DNA of 64,000 bases from Gordius sp. MW1. Its lineage: Eukaryota > Nematomorpha > Gordioida > Gordea > Gordiidae. The stretch's first letter is position 1. Every line of letters begins with the position of its first letter. Where the stretch lies: NCBI GenBank assembly GCA_964036665.1, contig OZ038532.1, positions 19,495,037-19,559,036 on the forward strand, read 5' to 3'. Shown in pieces: positions 10,817-21,466 of this stretch. Made by a program: the position numbers and the translations under genes. The notes beneath the pieces are model-generated. The model was not told where the DNA came from. It saw only the letters and a program-made list of their open reading frames with translations, and did no database searches.

Positions 10817-11117
10817 CCAAACTACCTTCTTCCCGCCTAGCTCTGTGGTTCTACGTTTTGTATTAGCGCCTCCTTCTCCTTTATAAGATTTTGGCCATTC
10901 CACTAAGTTGTTCGGAGAGAGCTTGTGCTACAATCATAATATCGCTACCGCCAGCAGCAATATTCGTATAACGACACTACTTTTGATTCTAACTTTTTTG
11001 AATAGTATTATAATTTATGTGTGTATCTATACTTTTCCTTGCTCACGTTAATATATGTGGTGTACAATCATAGAAAATTTATCTGTAATTAGTCTATTTA
11101 CTAATCCTCCTCGCCCA

Positions 11118-11123
11118 AATAAA
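11118..11123 (+). terminator. Polyadenylation signal AATAAA for the TLDc gene
   Basis: AATAAA lies 302 bp after the TLDc stop codon and before the convergent PHACTR gene. A plus-strand T-rich region follows. Confidence 0.5.
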
Positions 11124-11400
11124 CACTAACGGATTTGATTACAATAGTACATTTGAATTAAACTTATAAATCATGTGCCCTAATCCAAAAAACTAGGCCC
11201 TAATAGGCATCAAATTAAGCTACACACGCTTTAGATTTCTCGATAAATTGACCATATTAAATTTAACTTTTAATTGTTAACATGAAGGTGTAATTCGGCC
11301 GTTCAATTATTATTTCAAAAATAACGCACGTATCGAACGAGAATGCCAAAGATTTTCACAATGTAGCTGGGTGGGGGGTGGGGGTGGTGTGTATATAAAT

Positions 11401-11406
11401 TTTATT
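11401..11406 (-). terminator. Possible polyadenylation signal for PHACTR
   Basis: TTTATT reads AATAAA on the minus strand, about 470 bp past the PHACTR stop. No nearer minus-strand AATAAA was found. Confidence 0.35.
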
Positions 11407-11874
11407 TATATAATTTCGTATAAATATAAGAAGGGTCTTTATAAAACGGTATATAATTGTAAAACGCTGTACATTCGTCGCGTGTACAAATCGATCGTGA
11501 GTGGACGCGAATACGACGCAATCAATATCGACCTCTCTCTCCTCACGTGTGCAAAATAGAGGCGCCACCACACAAACAATTCGTGCATTTTGTGGTTTTA
11601 ATAGAGTGGATAATATTCTCAAAATCCTCTTAACAAAACATTTAGAAAACGGATAATAAGTATGGCTTATATAGTTGTGGAGGAGATTAGATGGTGGTGG
11701 TAATCGGATTGAGCGTTTTAAATTTAATGAGAATCACTATTAATCAATCTATTAATATTATGCCAAAAACGATATATCGATTAAAGGTGATGGATGTCTC
11801 GGCTCGTCAAGTTTTAGAAGATGCGAGTCTCAAGAATAAAAATAGGGGGTAGGTGCATCGGTAATATAATTAAT

Positions 11875-12105
11875 TTATGGCCTGTGAAAACGGGTGAGGT
11901 GTCGACTGTTTTCGTGAACCTCCATTTCTTGGCTTTTGAATTCGTTGAGCTCTTTGCGAATGACAGCCTTATCCCGCGGCGTCAGTCTGGTCCATGGTTT
12001 ATCCGCTTTCCTATCGTATATTTCGGCGGGGGTGCACTCCACGTAATCGTTGAACCGAATGATTTGCCTCTCCTTCAGCTCTTCGATGGTGGGTCTGAAG
12101 CTTAG
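11875..12105 (-). CDS. PHACTR: PHACTR last exon: final RPEL repeat and PP1-binding C terminus
   Basis: 77 codons including TAA at 11875-11877; acceptor TGCGTGTTGTAG. It begins [13 protein letters not shown], an RPEL actin-binding motif, then F-N-D-Y-V-E and [11 protein letters not shown]. It ends [10 protein letters not shown], the near-invariant PHACTR tail that docks protein phosphatase 1. Known role of the family: couples G-actin levels to PP1 activity. GC content is well above the flanking intergenic DNA. Confidence 0.95.
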   Translation of the reverse strand, partial: LSFRPTIEELKERQIIRFNDYVECTPAEIYDRKADKPWTRLTPRDKAVIRKELNEFKSQEMEVHENSRHLTRFHRP

Positions 12106-12636
12106 CTACAACACGCACAAAAATATGCCAAAATTTAAAAGCTTAATTTTTAGTTACAAATGGGAATGCCATCTGTGTTAGTTAATTAAAAAATGGGTTG
12201 CTCACGCGTGAGGGGATGCAACTTACTTTGTGTTGATTGAATAATTATCAGGATTTAAGCGAGAGCGTGGATTTATGAAATCTTATAAATCAAAAATAAA
12301 ATTCGGGTGGACTGATAATTTCTTTATATACAAGATTCAATCAGTTAAAACAAGCGATAAGTTCTTCGAATTGGTAATAAATTTAATAATTATATCTCTT
12401 AGGAAGTTCCTTAAATTGTTCGATTGAATCTAATTTATATTGGTAAAAACTTAAGAGTAGGCTCATGAGATAAATAGTGGGCCCCTCTAATTTTGAAACA
12501 GCGATCTTCAAAAGGACAAAATATCTAAGAAAGGTTAAAGTTTAAAGGGAGATAGTATAAAATATATAATTTGATCCGAGGCGCTACCATTTGGTCTGGA
12601 AAACACTTAAGAGCGATTTAGAATAGTGAAATTTAC

Positions 12637-12754
12637 TTTGCGTAATAGCATGCGTTTGGTATTCTCTTTTTCTTGCTTGAGCTCTTCTTCGGTCCTTTGT
12701 TTCAAGATGTTTCGCTGTTCTAATTCTTCGGCCGTCGGTCTTAAGCTTAATCGC
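12637..12754 (-). CDS. PHACTR: PHACTR exon: RPEL repeat
   Basis: 1 nt + 39 codons; acceptor TTAATAG, donor AAA|GTAAAT. Contains [16 protein letters not shown], a canonical RPEL motif, followed by a Glu/Lys-rich helix (E-E-E-L-K-Q-E-K-E). It ends R-K in phase 0 so that the next exon continues the consecutive RPEL array. Confidence 0.93.
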
Positions 12755-13076
12755 CTATTAATCAAAACAACAATAAAGTGTTTAAATTTTAAATAAAACA
12801 TTTATTATAAAGATAATTAAAAAATCTCGCAAGGCTTCATATGTAACAATGATATTCCCTAAGTTTTTGGAACGTAATGAAAAAGGTCTCTTCCTTAAAT
12901 TTACGGTTCTTTTTTTTATCTTTTCTGAAACCATACCGTTTTCTTAACCATTATAAACTTGTGTAAACTTAAATTTACTTTTTGACAACTTTCATATCAT
13001 CCCCATTTCGACAAACAATCTCCATGAGCAAATAAAAAATTTAATCAAGCGTCACCATAAATAATAATCTAATAAC

Positions 13077-13266
13077 CTATTTAATTTGACCCCGATAGTG
13101 TCCATATTTAATTTTCGGCTCGGTTGACGGGTCGGTTGTCTATATATTCTTTCAGTTGTGCCCCCTTCGTTTTCGGAGGCCGAGGCATTATTGAGCTTCC
13201 CAGCATTGTGATGGCTTAGATGGATGGCTATGCTATCGTTCCTATATATCTTCGAGGCCAAATTGG
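13077..13266 (-). CDS. PHACTR: PHACTR exon: degenerate RPEL-like segment
   Basis: 2 nt + 62 codons + 2 nt; acceptor ATTTGTAG, donor AATAG|GTTATT. It begins N-L-A-S-K-I-Y-R-N-D-S-I-A-I-H-L-S, matching the helix before an RPEL motif (family: K-D-S-L-A-I-K-L-S), but the R-P-x-x-x-E-L core is replaced by H-H-N-A-G-K-L. The end (M-D-T-I-G-V-K-L-N) forms the helix before the next exon's intact RPEL. Confidence 0.85.
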
Positions 13267-13552
13267 CTACAAATAGTGGAAACAAACATGAGTTTAATGC
13301 GTATCTGTTTTAAGTCGTTCAAAAAGAATAACCTAAGCAGAAAGATATCACATATATTAATACATATTTTTAAACCTAAAATTTTATAATCCTCTAATTT
13401 ATTCCAACTATTAGCTGTCAAAAAGTATTTTTATTATAAACGGTTTAAACGGAAAAGCTTTTTTTATATTAAGCGTAATGATTTTTTTTAATAGACTAAA
13501 GTGAGCAATCAATAGAGGAGGTAAGGCTGGTTCTGTAATAGACCTTATGGAG

Positions 13553-13870
13553 GGAGGCATTCCATGTCATCTCGATCATAAAAATGCCATTTTTAGCCCA
13601 CCCCCTCAAATTTTATGAAATTTTTGAAATATATATTAACTAATATTAATAATTTCTAAAAAATTGTGAGTCAAAAATCGGTCTTTATCAGTTTATGACG
13701 ATAAACTTTATAAATTATAGACCCTTTGTCATAAAATAGTGTTGTAATGACAAGTGATACCAACAACAATTCAACTAAATTTCGAGTTATGCTCGCTCTA
13801 AGGTCAAATCGGTCTTATAAGACATCGGTTCGTGACGATAAAATTCATAAATGATTCCACCCTTCAATCA
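13553..13870. repeat. Degenerate half-copy of the 22242-23128 palindrome family
   Basis: ATTCCATGTCATCTCGATCA, TTTTTAGCCCACCCCCTCA, 'tttatgacgataaa' and 'agtgttgtaatgacaagtgat' correspond in order to blocks of the palindrome at 22242-23128. It sits in a PHACTR intron. Confidence 0.5.
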
Positions 13871-13920
13871 TAAAACCTGTCTGAATATAAAAAAAAACGA
13901 TTAAAGGTAAACAAATTTAC

Positions 13921-14240
13921 AAGTCACTATATTTTCGTTGTCGGTAGAGTCATTAGAGACTTCGTGTGGCGATTGCCCTTCTTCGGTATGATGAAGGTGA
14001 ATGTCATTATAGTAGCGAGAAGAGGATTCGGGACTGGTGGGCTTCATGCGATGTTGAGGGATAGAAGAGATATTAGTTGGAGGCCCATTGTCGCGATACA
14101 AAATGGGCCCATCGTCTTCGTCGGAATCTATTTCATCGTCGCCCGCAACTGCCGTTATTTGAATCGTGGGCTTAAACACTTGCTGCTGCTGAGGAAGAGT
14201 AGGAGAAGGATGAGCAAAGGTTTGGGTATGGTGGGTAGAT
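13921..14240 (-). CDS. PHACTR: PHACTR exon: acidic GPILYRD segment
   Basis: 1 nt + 106 codons + 1 nt; acceptor TTTCACTTCAG, donor ACTT|GTAAAT. After a Gln run (Q-Q-Q-Q) it carries D-S-D-E-D-D-G-P-I-L-Y-R-D, a motif found just before the RPEL array in PHACTR proteins. The end phase fits the next exon exactly. Confidence 0.85.
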
Positions 14241-14548
14241 CTGAAGTGAAAAATTTTGATTTCAGAAATTGGCAATAAAAAAATTAAGGCTTCCTTAATA
14301 ATCAATTCAAAAATATTTGGTACTCGGCTTTACCAGGACATTTGCAGCTTTTTAACTCACACACTTAAGATAACCAAGTATCCCTTTGCTAAATTTAAAC
14401 AAAATAGGTATGGGGTTAAGTAAAACAAAATAAAATTCGGACAGTTTAGATATTTTCTCCTGAAGGTTGATAAATTTAAATAATTCTATACATGGAGTAG
14501 AGCAAAATATTTATAAAAACCAAAAATATAAAAAGTTGCTTCAATTAC

Positions 14549-14627
14549 TCGTTTAATTTGATTTGTGTTGAATCGTTTTTTTCGTATCGACGTGTAGGCG
14601 GTGACGGAGTATGAATAATGCTTATAT
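14549..14627 (-). CDS. PHACTR: PHACTR small exon
   Basis: 2 nt + 25 codons + 2 nt; acceptor TTATTTTTAG, donor GA|GTAATT. Encodes I-S-I-I-H-T-P-S-P-P-T-R-R-Y. It was found because the phases of its neighbours require an intermediate exon, and it satisfies both junctions. Confidence 0.65.
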
Positions 14628-14940
14628 CTAAAAATAATAATATAAAGGCATTAAGACAATTTAAAGGTACAATCTTCTGTAAAGGTTTGCAGTCGTCCCA
14701 CAGCCTCGTGTGATCAATAAAAATTTAAAAACAAACAGCGACTGCACAATAATTAATTAGGGGTAATGAAATTTGACAGAATTCTTTAAACCAAATGTAG
14801 CAATAATCTTCAAGGACAATTCAATAAAAACTCTCTCTATAACATTCTAAACACAACTATCACAGTGAAAAATAAATATTACAGGATCGCGTAGATCTTA
14901 AATGAGGTACATAATAAGTAAGTAATAAGGAATAGCTTAC

Positions 14941-15303
14941 TGTGGTAGTAGAGGGAATTCGCGCGTTGGTCGTCTTGATAGTATCGATGTTGGCCTTTCA
15001 AGGCGCTTTTCTTGGGTACTGCACTCATTTCGGGCTCTTTAGCCGGGATTTCTTCCACGATAGAAGTGTCGATCATAGTGAGAGGAAGGGGAGGTATTAT
15101 TAAAGAGTGGGGCGGGGGTGGAGGTGTTAAGGTTGTTTCCGATGTCTGAGAGCGAGGTGGGTGAGTCGAACAAGGACTAGCCCGTCCAATTGCGCCCGGC
15201 TGGGAGTTAAATCGCTGATTACAGGCATCGAAAGTTGAATAAGGCCCGGTCGAAAGCGAGGTGTACGTGTGTGGATTTGGTCCGGCGTTTGCGAGGTAAG
15301 AAG
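14941..15303 (-). CDS. PHACTR: PHACTR exon: proline-rich region
   Basis: 2 nt + 120 codons + 1 nt; acceptor TTCGACGTAG, donor CACA|GTAAGC. Open throughout, with a T-L-T-P-P-P-P-P-H run and a later M-S-A-V-P-K-K-S-A-L-K segment. Such proline-rich linkers are usual between the N-terminal and C-terminal RPEL regions of PHACTRs. Confidence 0.75.
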
Positions 15304-15580
15304 CTACGTCGAAAAAAAGGTTTTAATATATGAATTAAAAAGGGTCGGGATTAGGGATAGAATGAAAAATGACCTTCTAAATTTCTGTCTAATTTCTCTA
15401 CGGTGTGTGGTGTCTGTGACTGTTTAGTATCATAAAACGACTATGTTAAAGATTAACAGTGATATAACACGAAACAACGAGAGAGGGGGAAGGATGTGTT
15501 AAATGAAATGTTAAAGTCCGCAAGTAAGAGTTTCTATCGATCGATACAATTTTTTTCGCTATAATAATAATAATAATTAC

Positions 15581-15904
15581 TATGGTGTAATGGAGGAGAG
15601 GCGTTGTGGTGTATCGTTGTGGTGCTAGGGAGCAGAGCGCGATGGCTAATGCTTGTAACACTGATGCTGCTACCACTACAAGTCGTAGCAATAGTGGTGG
15701 TCGTAGTGGCTGTTGTAGTTAAATGCGAGGTCAGCTCATGGTCAAGGCTACTAACGAACGAACCGAGGCCCGCCACCGGGGCAGCACGGGTCTGTGTGGG
15801 TGAAGGGGCTGCTGGTAAAAGTCTCCTAGAGGTCGCGGTACCGGGCGGATGTCTTTCGGAGGAGTCCCGTTCCCAAGGCCGGACGGGGTTGACAAAGTGA
15901 AAGG
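15581..15904 (-). CDS. PHACTR: PHACTR exon: Ser/Thr-rich region
   Basis: 2 nt + 107 codons + 1 nt; acceptor CACATTTCAG, donor CATA|GTAATT. Includes S-E-R-H-P-P-G-T-A-T and a threonine run (T-T-T-A-T-T-T-T-T). Low-complexity trinucleotide slippage (ACT/ACC) is evident. No folded domain is expected. Confidence 0.65.
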
Positions 15905-15967
15905 CTGAAATGTGGCGTATACGGTAATTTTAATACGTAACTTTCCATTAATTATAACAATTATAAC

Positions 15968-16116
15968 CAGTGGCTTAGCTAGGGGGGGGGCGTGGGAGCC
16001 AAGTCCCCCCCCCCCAAGAGCAAAAACCAAGTTTGACGAACGTTTATGAGGGGAAAAATTGCCAATGGCGTTTGACCCCTTCCTACTTGTGTTAAAACGC
16101 CTAGCTACGCCACTGC
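15968..16116. mobile_element. MITE, GGCGTAGCCAGG family
   Basis: Ends CAGTGGCTTAGCTAGG and CCTAGCTACGCCACTG form a terminal inverted repeat, next to long G and C runs. The same family occurs at 17206, 21302, 23873, 32597, 49979 and 62335-62637. Confidence 0.7.
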
Positions 16117-16253
16117 TTACAATACAACTTAAGTGGCCGTCCCAAAATTGCTAATCAATAATATACAAAAGATTGACACTCAGATAGATCAAGTTAAAAA
16201 TTCTTTTCTCTAACAGACCAAAATGTTGTACGTGTACAACCCAAATTAAACGA

Positions 16254-16407
16254 GAGTGTTTTAAAAACGGCTGGGTTTTGCTTGGTCGACCTTTGGCTTT
16301 AGTCCATTTGACATATAAATAGATCAAGTCAAACTTTTGGTGTGTTTATGTTTAGTCGACTAAACTAAAGGTCGAACAAACAAAACCCAGCCGTTTTTAC
16401 AACACTA
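16254..16407. mobile_element. hAT-like MITE, TAGTGTTGTAAAA family
   Basis: Left AGTGTTTTAAAAACGGCTGG and right CCGTTTTTACAACACTA, with the family's inner GGTCGACC and CTTTGGCTTTAGTCC blocks. Target duplication is not evident. Confidence 0.8.
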
Positions 16408-17205
16408 ACCCAAACTAAAGGACGGTATCACTAAAACGGATTTGATAACAGGAAACTCTGTGCTGCGCCCATTACACATATATGCTAAGTTTATCAAAAA
16501 TCTCTTAGGGGGCATTTCTTAATTGCAGGGATTTAGGAAGCCAAGGTCAGGCAGGATCTGATATAATGTTCAGGGAAAAATAGTCCTAAGCGGTCTGGGG
16601 AGCTAAACCTGCGTAGATTTTTCATGTATTGAAATTAATCAACACTTTTAATTTTGCTACAGTTTCTTGAAGATCAGTAATGCGAAAATAGGAGACCTAA
16701 ATTTTTGTCGAAAGCCAATTGTTACAAATGGGAAAATGTTGCAGAATAGGAATAAAATTTCAAGTTGCCAAAAACTTTTAAGCAATTAAGCTTTAGTTAG
16801 CAATTCGTCGTGAATCTATCGATGAGATGTGTATAGTTTTATGAAGTTAAACGTTTCTCGGCCTTGAGTGCCAAAATAAGCTTAAGTTTTCCGATATAAA
16901 ATTTTAATTAATTAAAAGAAGATGTGAAAATCTTGGGCAAATAGTAGAAATATATTGGAAGGAAAAGTGGGGCCAATATCAACATCTAAAACGAAATAGC
17001 ATTGCAGGCGCATAGCCACGAAGAGGGGGGGGGAGAAATAATAGTAGAATTAATCTCATAAATAAAAAAATATTAATATAAATAATTTATGGTTTTATTT
17101 AATAAATTAAAAATATTTTAAGTTAGCACTAAACATAATTTTTGCCTAGGATGTTATTTCATAAATGCTTGTAAACTTGCTTAATAGGTATAATAACAAA
17201 GGCAT
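16408..17205. other. PHACTR intron DNA without recognised features
   Basis: AT-rich. A GCGCATAGCCACGAAGAGG remnant of the GGCGTAGCCAGG family is at about 17010. I see no open coding stretch. Confidence 0.5.
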
Positions 17206-17352
17206 GGGCGTAGCCAGGATTGGAATTAGGGCCATTATGATTAAGGGAGGGAAAAATGAAAAATTTTGGAAATTTTAGCCATGATTATATGAAATTTTAA
17301 AGGATTTATGGATTTTGAGAAGGGCTGCCTCCCCTTGGCTTAGCCCATGGAC
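17206..17352. mobile_element. MITE, GGCGTAGCCAGG family
   Basis: CATGGGCGTAGCCAGGATTG at the left and CTTGGCTTAGCCCATGG at the right, with an AT-rich interior. Confidence 0.7.
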
Positions 17353-17699
17353 AAAGGTTTAAAAATAAGTTAAATATTAAACAACGATAATGAACCTAAA
17401 TAAAAAAAGTTAGAGCAAATGTGTGCGTAAAATTCAGCTCTACGCCATAGAGCTTGAAATTTTTAGAGACTACGAAGTTGCTATCGTATTTTTCAGCAAT
17501 CTAAATATTTTATTCCTCTCTTATATATGGATTTACTTTTTAATTATATAGGTTGCTTAAAATCAAAAAATTAGGGAACTAAGATTTCAGATCAAATGAA
17601 ATATCCGACACACAATCCTGACACTAAATTGCATCCAGTAGGCTTTTTTAGTCATGGTAAAAAACATGGTCATTTTTAACATGCTTTGCTCATCCATGA

Positions 17700-17830
17700 G
17701 CAGTGTTGTAAAAACAGCTGGCAAACCAAAATTTGCCAAAAAAACATTAGGTCTATTATTGCGACCAAGAAAAACAGGCCAAGAAACCTTTGGTTGGTTT
17801 ATGTTTAGTCAACTAAAACCGAGGCTACTC
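17700..17830. mobile_element. Degenerate MITE, TAGTGTTGTAAAA family
   Basis: GCAGTGTTGTAAAAACAGCT at the left and TTTGGTTGGTTTATGTTTAG inside; the right end is lost. Confidence 0.55.
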
Positions 17831-18439
17831 ATGCATGACCATCAATTATTTCGCAAGACGATGTAGCTTAAAATCGAAATTTAAATTATATGGCATTGCT
17901 TCAATTTGGAGTAATTTGTCGCCCATAGAATGCCCGACGCAATTTATATTAAAGCCATCGCCTTTGAAAATATCATAATATCAGATTGCGATAAATACAT
18001 GGTCATTATTGACAATTTTGGGAAATAATATATATATCCTATTGACGGGCTGTAAAAAACTTCAAATTTATTAATTGCTATGCAATTTATGGGCTCGTTT
18101 TTGGTTGTCCGTTGATGTCCGTTGTCCGTTGATGTCCGTCCGTTACCCTATCTATTTGCATTGGGTATATTAGGTTATCGATTTTTTAAATTAATGCATG
18201 AGAAAGAGGTGCCCCACCCCTCATCTCTATCAAGAGGTGCCCCACCCCTCATCTCTATCTCCCTCACTTTCGGGCGGGGTCGGGTTTTAATTGCTAGGTT
18301 AAATTAATGCATAAGTATATCTATATTTAAATTTTGGTAATTGCTATGCAATTTAACTAGTTTTGGGGTTAGAATCCCGGAGTTTTTTTTGACTCTTATG
18401 ATTGTTCTTGTTACTATCATTGATAATAAGACTTTTTGG

Positions 18440-19060
18440 CCGTCCGCTGGCTGCTGACCAATGAAAAAAATGACCATTGGCCAAAATGTGAATCCGAGTT
18501 TATTTTTTCGTTTTTTTTTTACTATTATGATTGTTCCTGTTACTACCATTGCTATTATGACTTTTTGGCCGTCCGTTGGCTGCTGACCAATGGAAAAAAA
18601 TCACCATTGGCCAAAATGTAATTCGAAATTTTTTTTTCTCGTTTTTTTGACTATTATGAATTTATATCCACTTTTACCGTGTCCTGGCTGCTGACGAATG
18701 GAAAAAAATGACCATTGGCCAAAATGTAATTCGAAATTTTTTTTTTAGTTTTTTTTGACTATTATGAATTTATATCCACTTTTACCGTGTCCTGGCTGCT
18801 GACCAATGGAAAAAAATGACCATTGGCCAAAATGTGATTCGAAAATTTTTTTTAGTTTTTTTTTGACTATTATAAGTTTATATCCACTTTTACCGTGTCC
18901 TGGCTGCTGACCAATGGAAAAAAATGACCATTGGCCAAAATGTGAATCCGAGTTTATTTTTTCGTTTTTTTTGACTTATGAATTTATATCCACTTTTACC
19001 GTGTCCTGACTGCTTACCAATGAAAAAAATGACCATTGGCCAATTTTTATATATAACCTA
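18440..19060. repeat. Tandem hairpin minisatellite (CCAATGG..CCATTGG)
   Basis: About six units of 105-125 bp. Each contains GGCTGCTGACCAATGGAAAA followed by TGACCATTGGCCAAAATGT, and CCAATGG/CCATTGG form a short stem around an A-run. Spacers carry TATATCCACTTTTACCGTGT. Isolated units recur at 19670 and 19925. Confidence 0.8.
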
Positions 19061-19419
19061 AAAATTTATTATAGATGGTCTAACAGACAGCCAACTATGT
19101 AATATATATTTTTAACCTTATAAATGCATATATATTTTTTTATTGGGTTAATATATTTCATTTAATTAGATTGTGATTTCATAGAAAACCTAAAAAGTAA
19201 TATTTAAAAAAATAATATAGGTATTAGATTCTAATTTACGATAAAATATATCGATAGAAACTAACACAAAATTCGAAACCTCCTTCAAAGGTATAATCAT
19301 AGCCCGTTATTTCTAATTAAATTGAATCTACTATTAAACTCAAACACGAATTGTACTTTATTAGATGGCGCGCGTAAGTTTATATAATTAGTAAAATTTT
19401 TCTACGTGTCATAGATATT

Positions 19420-19570
19420 ACACCGCACGTGTGGCAGGGAAATGTCCGATATTTTTAAAATGAAAAGGTATTTTAGGAATCTGAAAAGGTTATTTTACCC
19501 CCGGCCGCCCTGGGCACCTACGGGTAAAGTTTCGAGCAAATCGGGCTGGTAGTTTAAGAATTTAGCCCTT
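19420..19570 (-). mobile_element. Helitron-derived fragment
   Basis: GGGAAATGTCCGATATTTTT and GAAAAGGTATTTTAGGAA match an interior block of the non-autonomous Helitron at 7600-7645; AAATCGGGCTGGTAGTTT resembles its terminal region. Neither end is present. Confidence 0.5.
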
Positions 19571-19775
19571 TTTTAAAAATAAAAAAAAACTTTTTTTTTT
19601 AATTTTTTTTTTACATTAAATTAATATTTTGTTTTTGTTAATACCATTGATAATATGACTTTTTGACCGTCCGCTGGCTACTGACCGACGAAATATATTG
19701 ATTTTCTAAACATAAAACACAACTTTATTATTTCATTATCTATATAAATAACATAATAACTTCTACTATTTTAAA

Positions 19776-19846
19776 GCCAGCATGGTATAGTGGTTATAGC
19801 GCCGGCTTGTGAACTGGAGGTGTGGGGTTCAAGTCAGGGAGGGGAC
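19776..19846 (+). other. tRNA-like segment with A and B boxes
   Basis: GCATGGTATAGTGGTTATAG fits a Pol III A box (TGGTATAGTGG) and GGGGTTCAAGTCAGG a B box. A T-run follows at about 19851. The T-arm does not pair well and the acceptor ends do not match, so it looks like a tRNA-derived module of the surrounding repeat rather than a working tRNA. Confidence 0.45.
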
Positions 19847-20159
19847 AAATTTTTTTTTTAAATTTTTTTAAATTAAATTAATATTTGTTCATGTTAATAC
19901 CAATGATAATATGAATTTTTGACCGTCCGCTGGCTACTGACCAATAAAAAAATGACCATTGGCCAAATAAATCGAAATTTTTTTTCGTTTTTGAATTGGT
20001 TAACATTGATAATTACCCTATGTCCTCCCCTACAAGGGCCTATAACTAATTAACTAATTATTTTGCATCTAATACCCCCTAAGGCATTCTCGCCCCTTCC
20101 CACCTTTCTCGCCCATAAATTGCATAGCAAATATGCTACGTTTATACGGAGTATAGAAG

Positions 20160-20235
20160 AGTTCCCCCTTCCCCTCTTCCCTTCCCCTACTCCCCTTCCC
20201 TTCTCCCCCTTCCCACGAGGGCCGAAGGCCCGAGT
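20160..20235. repeat. CCCCTTCCC minisatellite and GGGCCGAAGGCCC palindrome
   Basis: A pyrimidine-rich CCCCTTCCC tract ends in CACGAGGGCCGAAGGCCCGA. The purine complement with the same palindrome is at 52770-52885. Confidence 0.6.
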
Positions 20236-20281
20236 TTTTATTGTTTTTCTACCTAAAATTTAGATTTTCGTGATGGTGCAA

Positions 20282-20454
20282 TAGTGTTGTAAGAACGGCT
20301 GGGTTTTGTTTGGTCGGTCTCCGGTTTCAGTCGACTAAACATAAAGTTAGTCGACCACTGGGCTTAGTCGAAATTTGAAAAACAAACCAGAGTCGACCGT
20401 TAGACTTAGTTAAACCAAAGGTCAACCAAACAAAACCTAGCCGTTTTTACACTA
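20282..20454. mobile_element. hAT-like MITE, TAGTGTTGTAAAA family
   Basis: Left TAGTGTTGTAAGAACGGCTG, right CCGTTTTTACACTA; the interior carries GTCGACTAAACATAAAG and CTTAGTCGAAATTTGAAAAA. Confidence 0.8.
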
Positions 20455-20708
20455 GTAAATAAAAAAGTTAAATTTTAATGAAAGCCTGCAGCATTAAAGC
20501 GAGCGTATCAAAGTTTAAAATTCCCAGAATCTCTTAATATTACTATATAAACTTACCTATTAACTAAAACGGAGATTTTTTTACAAAATTAATTAACGGT
20601 ATATATGTGATGCGGCGGATAAATAGGTGTTTTTACTTAGATATTAAAATTACGGAATTGTAGTTAATATATAACTTCAAGATTTCATAAAACAAATTGC
20701 AGATTTAC

Positions 20709-20786
20709 CGGAAAATAGTTTTATCTTTTGGCGAACGAAATTGTCTTGAAGCTTATTTTTCGATCTCCTCTCCGGAATAGGAGCCG
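20709..20786 (-). CDS. PHACTR: Candidate PHACTR exon (basic segment)
   Basis: 2 nt + 25 codons + 1 nt; acceptor CAACTTGCAG, donor CCG|GTAAAT. Encodes A-P-I-P-E-R-R-S-K-N-K-L-Q-D-N-F. Its 2-in/1-out phase lets it slip into the model without disturbing the frame. GC-rich against an AT background. No homology is recognised for this piece on its own. Confidence 0.5.
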
Positions 20787-21301
20787 CTGCAAGTTGACTT
20801 TTTTTCATCATATCAATAAGGGATAAGGACGTCCAAAAAAGTCGAGAAATCGAAAAAATCTCCCATAAAATTCGTGATTTTTAAGGATTTAAGAAAAAAT
20901 TGGAACAGATTAGTGAATTACAAAGTAAGAGAGGAGGGGGGTTATGTAATTTGTTGGGAACATCTGCCGCAGATAGGTAGGTAGAGAGAGCTCTAAGCTA
21001 GAGAGAACAACTTTCCCGACGCGATGATATTAGTCTTATTTACGATAAGTGAATTGTTTATTTAGTGATGCATGAGGAATGTATGAATCATCCCTCTCAC
21101 TCGCAATAGGGCCCAAAATAAGATAATTGAAATGAGCGAATTTGATGATTAGATAGATGTTTAAATGATTAAAAATTTGGGGCGCAGCCAGAAGAGGGGG
21201 TCCCCTTTAAATCCCAATACATAAAAAGATAAAATTTTGGGAGTTTTGTTTCCAAATTCTCGCGCCACCTTCCGAGGTCATTATTAAACTTATGTATGCC
21301 T

Positions 21302-21466
21302 GGCAATCATAGGTGTAGCCAGGGTGTAACAGGGAGGGGCGGCTGCCCCCCTCTAAATCCAAAATTCTTCAAAACTTAATATAATTATGACTAAATTACT
21401 AAAAATTATCATTTTGCCACTCCCTAAATCATTATTGCCCACCTCATAATCTAATCCTTGCCATGC
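21302..21466. mobile_element. MITE, GGCGTAGCCAGG family
   Basis: GGTGTAGCCAGGGTGTAACA, GGGGCGGCTGCCCCCCTC and a degraded right end (ATCCTTGCCATGCC). A second worn piece (GGGGCGCAGCCAGAAGAGG) lies at 21180. Confidence 0.5.

Larger units (their letters stand above)
18070..20130 (+). repeat. 2-kb composite repeat, copy 1 (TIR TTGCTATGCAATTTATGGGC)
   Basis: Bounded by AATTGCTATGCAATTTATGG and the inverted CCCATAAATTGCATAGCA. In order it holds GTCCGTTG runs, a duplicated GAGGTGCCCCACCCCTCATC block, a tandem hairpin array, a Helitron fragment, a tRNA-like segment and a further half array. The same modules occur in reverse order and orientation at 52908-55047, so the two loci are inverted copies. 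There is no protein coding. Confidence 0.7.

Noticed and set aside
15604..15900. Plus-strand frame 15604-15900 (and similar plus-strand frames at 11821 and 13964)
   Set aside because: They are antisense shadows of the PHACTR exons, which have splice sites and recognised or phase-consistent coding content.
18440..19060. CRISPR-like array
   Set aside because: Units are 105-125 bp, spacers are themselves repeated, no cas genes, and the DNA is clearly eukaryotic. It is a transposon-borne minisatellite.
19776..19846. Functional tRNA gene
   Set aside because: A and B boxes are present but the T-stem and acceptor stem do not pair and no clear anticodon loop forms.
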